From assembly GCA_016271365.2 (NCBI GenBank), contig CM057453.1:1079065001-1079129000 (forward strand): a DNA stretch of 64,000 nt. Direction: 5' to 3'. Positions 58,015-64,000 of this stretch are shown here, one piece after another. The position numbers and the translations under genes were made by a program. The notes below the pieces were generated by a model that searched no databases, had not been told where the DNA came from, and worked only from the letters and a program-made list of their open reading frames with translations. Each line of letters starts with the position of its first letter. Position 1 is the first letter of the stretch. Source of the DNA: Neoceratodus forsteri. Lineage: Eukaryota; Chordata; Ceratodontiformes; Ceratodontidae.

Positions 58015-58400
58015 GCAATAAGGCATGACAGGGTGTGTGTTATCGTGTAATAACGTCACTTCTGGGGTGGGTTGAAGCACGAGGCGAAGCCGAGTGCTTC
58101 CACCACCCCAGGAGTGACGTTATTACACGATAACACACATCCCTGGAGTGCCTTATTGCTATTATACAATGGCTCGTTGTTATACAAAATAAAAAAAAAA
58201 AGAAAAAGGAAAAAATGATTTTAAGGAATCCAAATGGTCATGATCCATAGCTGAAAGTGCCTGTTCCATAGCTGAAAGTGCCTCATCCATAGCATCCAAA
58301 AGCAATACAGTGATGTTATTGTGTAATAACATCACTGTCTCAGGCACCCACTGACCAATCAGAATACAGGAAATTTCCTTGCCATTGTATAATGTCCAAT
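58015..58400. mobile_element. Palindromic element: 145-bp palindrome plus 32-bp hairpin
   Basis: A 145-bp near-perfect palindrome (58015-58159, GCAATAAGGC...GCCTTATTGC, centre GGCGAAGCC) adjoins ATTATACAATGGC. At the other end are a 32-bp hairpin (58307-58338, perfect 14-bp stem ACAGTGATGTTATT), CTGACCAATCAG and CCATTGTATAAT. The inner palindrome arms GTTATCGTGTAATAAC resemble the hairpin stem. The element is in the opposite orientation to the copy at 37 kb. Confidence 0.75.
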
Positions 58401-59479
58401 AAAACGGGAAAAGGCATCCTTGTAGTTCAATAAAAGCACAGGTCCAGTGGTATGGCTCTATGGTGGCTATAAGGACTTATTTAAAAGCAGAAGAAAGCAG
58501 AGAGAAAAAAAAAGGGGGGGAGCTGGGAAGGTGGAAAGGAGAGGAAAACAAAATCACCCTGCACCTAAGTGGGTCACTTCTGTGATCCCATGTAAAATCT
58601 TAATATATAGAAAGGATGACCAGAATATCACTATGAGGACTGAAACACTTATGTAACTATGGAAACTGTTGCAACTGCCACATCAGCTGGTGTCACCAAG
58701 ATAGATGCTCTCTGGGAACTGCCAACCATTGTAAGTGGAATTAAACAAAAGAAGAGTGAGAAGGTATTAAGGGTTGGATCCAGGAAGATGGCACTCCCGT
58801 GATCAGTATGGAGTGAAAAACACAGTCAGCGAAGTATGGAGGGCAAGTCCATTCCATTGTCACTGGTGCTATGTTGGGGAATGGATATATCACCATCCAG
58901 GCCAAAGAGCAGAAGGCAGGCAAGCGGCGACAGTCTGAAAAGCCACAGATAGCAAGGTAAGTGGATTTGGAGGGCTCAAACAAGTTTTAAACTAGAGGTA
59001 AACCACAAATGAGGTTTCTAACATGGTGACTTGAAATACAGTGAATTTTTAATCTGCCCACGAAGTGGACGTGAAGTGGACACTTCGTGTCCGCAGAGCA
59101 CAACACGAAGTGGACACTGCAAAGTGCTCACTTCACATTATTATTATTACCACTTCTCTTTGCCATTATGCCTTAAAGCGAAGTAAGGTGAAGTGAGAAG
59201 AAAATGGGCCCATCACATGGCTTGCAGTACTGTAAGTCACATGCTTTAGCCAGGCAGGAAGAAAATGTCACAGAAGCAGTTTCGCTTTCTCCTTTGCATT
59301 TGTACAGGGAGAAAGCATTTGTGAGAGGAGAAGAGTTACTGCTTGATTGCCTTGTTGCCACTTCATTGTGTTTCAGTTCCAGAACAAAACAAACAGCTTT
59401 TTTAAAAGCTATTTCTCTATTTCGTTTTTGTATTGTTTTTGTGTTTTTTTTGTTAGTGAATTTTTTTGTATAAGTTTTG
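58401..59479. other. Unassigned DNA
   Basis: A small repeat of CACGAAGTGGAC with an inverted copy (GTGGACACTTCGTGTCC) lies at 59057-59120. No gene or larger element was recognised. Confidence 0.45.
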
Positions 59480-59545
59480 TTTTGTTTTGTTTTGTGTGTG
59501 TGACTGACTGTGTGTGTGTGTCCACTGTCTGTGTGTGTGTGTCGG
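59474..59545. repeat. (TTTTG)n and (TG)n microsatellites
   Basis: Four TTTTG-like units followed by interrupted TG runs. Confidence 0.85.
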
Positions 59546-60464
59546 CCCGTGGACTTCAGGAGGATGGACCTAGTAGAAGGCGAGTCGGTGGCCCATGGGT
59601 GCTTAGGAGGGGAGTGTGGACCCATGGGGGTAGGGTGGTTGTATATGTTGGACCGCTCCCAACTCCTGGCAGGTGTTGCTTCCCCCGTTGAAGCAACAGC
59701 AGCAGCAGCAGCACCAGTGCCACTGGTGGCTACTGCGCATCCACCTTCTCTTCCACTACCACCATCACCACTACTACCACCGGTAGCAGCAGCTGTTGGG
59801 GCTCCAGCAGCACCCCCTCCACCACCTCCACAGCCACAGGAGGTGGCTCCTGAAATTGTAGGTGGTGGTGGGACTCATGCCCGACATGCGAGGGCTGTGT
59901 CTGGTCCCTCCCCCCCCAGCAGCTCCCCAGTGTGAGAGTTTTTTAACTGTGTGGGGGGAGACAGCACAGTGGTGGAGTGCTGTGTGTGTGGTGTGCTGGT
60001 GTGCCGTGGCCCCATGGGACACATTTGGGGACCGGTGGCCAGCGCATCCACATGCTGAACTACCACCAGGCAGAGTGGCAGGCTGCCATGGAAGGGACCG
60101 GGTGTCCACCTGCTGGCTCTCCGTGGCAGTGGCCGAGGGTACTGCTGGGGTGGGAGTTGTGCCTTGCAGTCACCACCACAGCAGGAGGAGGGCTACTACA
60201 GCAGCTGCTCCACCACCACCACCACAGCCACCAGCACCACCCTGTCCACCACCATCCCCACTACCTGGATTCCCCGCTGCAGTGGACCCCACCATAGTCC
60301 CTGCAACACAGTCTGACATTGGCCTGGTGTGGGCAGCGCTTGAAGAAAATAATGAGCGGTTCAGTGCTTTGGAGCAGCAGGTGAACAGAGTAGAAGCACA
60401 GCAGCAGCAAATACTTTCAATGCTGCACCTGCTGGTGGACCACCACGGCATCCCATGGCCATAG
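59546..60464 (+). pseudogene. Proline/alanine-rich protein remnant with C-terminal coiled coil, probably transposon-derived
   Basis: I do not recognise the family. Two overlapping frames are open. The first (to 59935) is rich in Ala and Pro with SLPLPPSPLLPPV and APPPPPPQPQEV. The second (59862-60464) ends with SDIGLVWAALEENNERFSAL and QQVNRVEAQQQQILSMLHLL, a clear heptad coiled coil before TAG at 60462. A frame change between them is needed for one protein. A disordered Pro-rich part followed by a glutamine-rich coiled coil is common at the C-terminus of transposon Myb-like proteins, but no DNA-binding domain is visible upstream. A foldback element begins 120 bases downstream. Confidence 0.4.
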
Positions 60465-60586
60465 TTAGTGAGGGGATTGTTTTCTGCCCCCCACCCCTGA
60501 TCCCACCCCATTACTGTGTTGTACTGTTTTTGTGTTTTTTTCTTTGTTATTGTTTAATCATACACATTTTCCCTTCCAGGGGACTC

Positions 60587-61112
60587 TTTCTTGCACCACA
60601 TAGTGCAATACATTTTTGAGAAAACCACCTGTAATTTCATTACAGTGTGTCACGTGATGGAGGAATTCCCATTCTGAAAATCTGCCCACATTCTGCCTCC
60701 CTTCTCAGCAATGTTAGGATGTGATGGCAGGGAGAGCACGAGTGCCTGCTCCTTACAGTGAATATCCGATTGTCAGGTAGGTTTCCGAATGTTTCTTTAT
60801 GTTATAATGGTCAGTTTGTGGTGAAATGTTTAGGCATGTTTCCAGTAAGAAGGGCCTTGTTAGTGGAAACATTCCCACATTTCACCACAAAGTGAACCTT
60901 ATAACATAAGGAAACATTGGGATAGCTGCCAGACATTCACTACAGTGGAGCATGCACCTGCGCTCCCCCTGGCATCACATCCTAACATTGCTGAGAAAGG
61001 GGGGCAGAATATGAGTGGCTTTTCTGATCAGTAATTCCTCTGTCACGTGACACACTGTAATGAAATTATGGGCAATTTTCACAGAAATATATTGCACTCT
61101 GTGGAGCAAGAA
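60587..61112. mobile_element. Foldback element with about 260-bp arms
   Basis: Arms pair from CTTTCTTGCACCACA at the left to TGTGGAGCAAGAAA at the right. Long identical blocks include AATTTCATTACAGTGTGTC, CTCAGCAATGTTAGGATGTG and TTTGTGGTGAAATGT. The centre AAGGGCCTT is at about 60854. No coding frame. Confidence 0.9.
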
Positions 61113-61789
61113 ATATTCCAGTAGGAGTAATGCCCCCACATATTAGTTTATGTGCATCACCATAACTATGTAATGTGGTGAATCTCTGTAAAGCAGCAGC
61201 GCAACAAACTGTTGATAATGTTGACCTATATTTTTTAATGCTATGTTACAACTTCCTTTACTTACATCCTGACTGACTGGAATGATACGATAATTTGCAG
61301 TAGTTGAGTCTGCTGCACTACCTTTTTTCATGTATGAAATAATGAAAGGAGCATTCCTTTTAAATTGGTGCTGACCAGGACTTTGTCATTGTTTACCTCT
61401 GCTTTTCTCCATCACATCAAGTAGTTGTTACATATCACTTCTGTTGTTAATTAACAGTTATACATCAGGCAGTGTTTTATGGCACCACTGAACAATAGTT
61501 ATTGAAAAGCAGCTGCAAATAAATACAAACCTGGTCCGAACAATATTGGAAGGTGTGCTCATTATTTTTCATACATGAAAAAAAGTAAAGTAAGTAAAGC
61601 AGACATAAATTGTGTAAAGAATCGTATCATTCAAGTCACAACTCAGAGGTAACTACTGGTGGCTGTGGCAATGTAAAGTAGTGTAAAAAAGTACAGTTCA
61701 GAACTGTGAGGACATTCTTGCAATGATGCTTTAATTGTAAAAATGTCAGTATGACATCATGAGCTCACAGCAACAATCACAGAACACAC
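61113..61789. other. Unassigned AT-rich DNA
   Basis: No gene or repeat recognised. Confidence 0.45.
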
Positions 61790-62505
61790 AAAAGTGGCAC
61801 AGAGTCCCAGATTTTTTCTGCAGGCCCAAAATGCATCCTGCTTGTGTGCAGAAAATTGACAAGTGGTTACCCGGTGGAATGAGAATGTTTCAGCACATAC
61901 AAAGTCCCCCAGAATTAATGGCGTTCTCAGTCATGCGCACAAAAGTGGCACAGAGTCCCCAGATTTTTTCTGCCATTCCAAAATGCATCCTGATTGTGTG
62001 CAGAAAATTTACAAGTGGTTACACAGCGAAATGAGCTTGTTTCAGCATATGCAAAGTCCCCTAGAATTAACAGCGCACTCAGTCATGCGCACAAAAGTGG
62101 CACAGAATCCCCAGATTTTTTCTGCCAGCCCAAAATGCATCCTGCTTGTGTGCAGAAAATTGACAAGTGGTTACATGGTGGAATGAGAGTGTTTCAGCAC
62201 ATACAAAGTCCCTCAGAATTAATTGCGCACTCAGTCATGCGCGCAGTGGTGGCACACAGACCCAGATTTTTTCTGCAGGCCCAAAACGCATCCTGCTTGT
62301 GTGCAGAAAATTGACAAGTGGTTACACAGTGAAATTAGACTGTTTCAGCACATACAAAGTCCTCCAGAATTAATGGCACACTCTATGTGCACAAAAGTGG
62401 CAGAGTCCCCAGATTTTTTCTGCCAGCCCAAAATGCATCTTACTTGTGTGCAGAAAATTGACAAGTGGTTACACAGCGAAATGAGACTGTTTCAGCACAT
62501 CCCCC
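61790..62505. repeat. Tandem array of five 148-152-bp units
   Basis: Units begin near 61790, 61941, 62093, 62245 and 62393. Each holds AAAAGTGGCACAGAGTCCC, AGATTTTTTCTGC, CAAAATGCATCCTGC, GTGTGCAGAAAATTGACAAG, GTTTCAGCACATACAAAGTC and AGAATTAATGGC. Unit lengths that are not multiples of three mean the overlapping open frames are not one repeated protein. Confidence 0.95.
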
Positions 62506-62643
62506 AGTATAAAATGATGACTGTGAGCATCATGTTGCTGGTCCAATGTGTTCTGCGAGATGATTCCAGCAAATGCAATGTGATCATCACAACTGGATTG
62601 AAGGGTGCCCTTTGGCTGTACACTAATAGTAGGCTTGGTGAAT

Positions 62644-62698
<55 letters not shown>
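62644..62698. repeat. (GATA)n microsatellite
   Basis: About 13 uninterrupted units. Confidence 0.97.
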
Positions 62699-62699
62699 T

Positions 62700-63585
62700 A
62701 TGATTGTATTGTGTATTTTGTAGGTGAGGAGGGGGGTTGACATGGACATGTACTTATGGTATTGTTCTGCATCACAGGTCACACAGAAACTGTTGGTGTG
62801 CACATTCCTGTGCTCAATGAGAATTTTTTGCACTGAAATTGGAAACGGATAACTCTCAAGCACATGAAGGTAAGTATTTTTTTTGTAGGGGGTTGGGGAA
62901 TCATATTTGCAGGTTTGTCTCTAATGTTACTTCTTCACAGATTTCATCAGTATCCTTCTGGAGTCCAGTTGTCTTAGGATGGTCATGGTCATCTAATGAA
63001 ACGACTTCTGCATGCTGCATGTGTGCCCAAGCTCAGGGGAAGGGGTGCCTGATGTTGAAGAACTTTTTTGGATGAGGCCACTTTGACAGAACAACAAAGA
63101 ATCTGGAAGTTTCCTATAAAAAATAAATGAATTACTTCTTACAACTTAATTGTTGTATGTCCCTCCCTGGTTCTCAAATCTCAATCTAAAGTCAAGTTAC
63201 ATTTCAAACCCGCATCTTGTCAACGAACACAACCTGTGTACAATATTTGCTGCAGTCTTTACAAAACAATGAAAATGATTAAATAAAATCTTCATACTTA
63301 ACAGAATGGATTTCACACGGATATTCCACAGGTTCCTCTCTGTATGGTACAGCTGCAGTACCATTCCCACTGAGTTTTAGTGATGGTGACTTTTTTTGTT
63401 AACCTATAAAAAACACAAAAGAAGTGTACTGTATGTGTTTTACCATTGTGGCTCCGAAAAGCTACAGAAAACAAAACATACAACTAAAGGAAGTGAAGCA
63501 GCATAACAAACTTGAGTACACATACTCACTTTATGGTTTAAATATTAAGAAGCTTTGTGTCTCTGGCTGATGGATGTGGTGGTCT
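62700..63585. other. Unassigned DNA with possible splice-site-like words
   Basis: AAGGTAAGTATTTT at 62868 and TTCTTCACAG at 62931 look like a donor and an acceptor about 70 bases apart, but the flanking sequence encodes nothing I recognise. Confidence 0.35.
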
Positions 63586-63589
63586 GGAC

Positions 63590-63950
63590 AGACTCAGGTG
63601 CAGTGGTGGCAGTGGCTAACATCAGTCTCAGTGGTGGTGGTCCAGGGGGCAGACAGACTCATAGTGGCAGTGGCTAACATCAGTCCCGGTGGTGGTGGTC
63701 TGGGGGGCAGAAAGACTCATGGTGGCAGTAGCTAACATCAGTCCCAGAGGTGGTGGTCCGGGGGGAAGACAGACTCATAGTGGCAGTGGCTATCATCGGT
63801 CCTGGTGGTGGTGGTCCAGGGGGCCGACAGACTCATGGTGGCAGTGGCTAACATCAGTCCCAGTGGTGGTGGTCTGGAGGGAAGACAGACTCATGGTGGC
63901 AGACGGCAATGGCTAACATCAGTCCCGGTGGTGGTGGTCCAGGGGGGCAC
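63590..63950. repeat. 58-bp minisatellite, about six units
   Basis: The word ATCAGTC or ATCGGTC recurs at 63621, 63679, 63737, 63795, 63853 and 63918, the last step being 65. Units share GGTGGTGGTCCAGGGGG, AGACAGACTCATGGTGGCAG and TGGCTAACATCAGTCCC. Confidence 0.95.
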
Positions 63951-63973
63951 ACCGCCTTTTAAAAACTTCACTT

Positions 63974-64000
63974 AAACATAGAAACATAGAATTTGAAGGC
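63974..64000 (-). mobile_element. CR1 3' end, continuing beyond window
   Basis: AACATAGAAACATAGAATTT followed by GAAGGC is the reverse complement of the CR1 tail seen at 46621-46650. Confidence 0.7.

Noticed and set aside
61759..62651. Several overlapping frames with repeated CVQKIDKW motifs
   Set aside because: They come from the tandem array read in different frames; unit length is not a multiple of three.
62839..63075. Possible exon-intron-exon with donor AAGGTAAGT and acceptor TTCTTCACAG
   Set aside because: The intron would be about 70 bases and the flanking frames have no recognisable protein; the words can occur by chance.
61790..63950. CRISPR-like repeats
   Set aside because: The units are contiguous tandem repeats without unique spacers, and the DNA is vertebrate.

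Overview
This window is vertebrate intergenic or intronic DNA built almost entirely from transposable elements and their debris. I found no host protein-coding gene, tRNA, rRNA or CRISPR array. The repeat mix is CR1 and L2-like LINEs, L1/Tx1-type LINEs, Penelope-like elements with a GIY-YIG domain, tRNA-derived SINEs, hAT and Harbinger DNA transposons, and many foldback elements. That mix suggests a large, repeat-rich genome of a non-mammalian tetrapod or lobe-finned fish. A caecilian-type amphibian is my best guess and a lungfish an alternative; neither is proven from sequence alone.

Left part (1-19 kb). A Harbinger-type element on the minus strand runs off the left edge and carries a decayed Myb/SANT-like gene. 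A palindromic element (1973-2114) and a hAT element with a perfect 8-bp target duplication (2189-3090) follow. A nearly complete L1-type element (5052-12947) with ORF1 and ORF2 has inserted into the 3' tail of an older L2-like LINE on the opposite strand. Two back-to-front pieces of another L2-like LINE lie at 14.2-17 kb, followed by microsatellite-rich DNA.

Middle part (19-40 kb). A second hAT element with a perfect 8-bp duplication (19037-19929) contains a SINE and a palindromic element. A long Penelope-like element (19975-24080, minus) is broken by a roughly 1.1-kb insertion. Two plus-strand CR1 elements follow (24.3-27.8 and 28.1-29.4 kb), then more Penelope pieces, one of them flanked by 140-bp direct repeats. 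A 2.1-kb block of unrecognised repetitive DNA lies between two TA microsatellites (34.2-36.4 kb). A large foldback element with an attached palindrome (37.2-38.0 kb) and a plus-strand L2-like fragment complete this part.

Right part (40-64 kb). An old minus-strand CR1 (about 41.0-45.9 kb) still shows traces of ORF1 esterase, endonuclease and reverse transcriptase, and is interrupted by an L2-like 3' end. It lies head to head with a plus-strand CR1 that itself contains an inverted CR1 3' end. Next come an L1 3' end, a long plus-strand CR1 (49.0-51.8 kb), an L2/jockey-like LINE 3' half, a 4-kb minus-strand L1 interrupted by an LTR-like segment and a near-perfect palindrome, palindromic and foldback elements, a proline-rich coiled-coil reading frame, a 151-bp tandem array and a 58-bp minisatellite. 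The last bases are the start of another inverted CR1 3' end.

The elements do not form a pathway. Their relationship is nested insertion, which gives relative ages. The most unusual signal is a family of elements in which a 32-bp hairpin and a neighbouring palindrome of about 145 bp keep their geometry but change arm sequence together from copy to copy.
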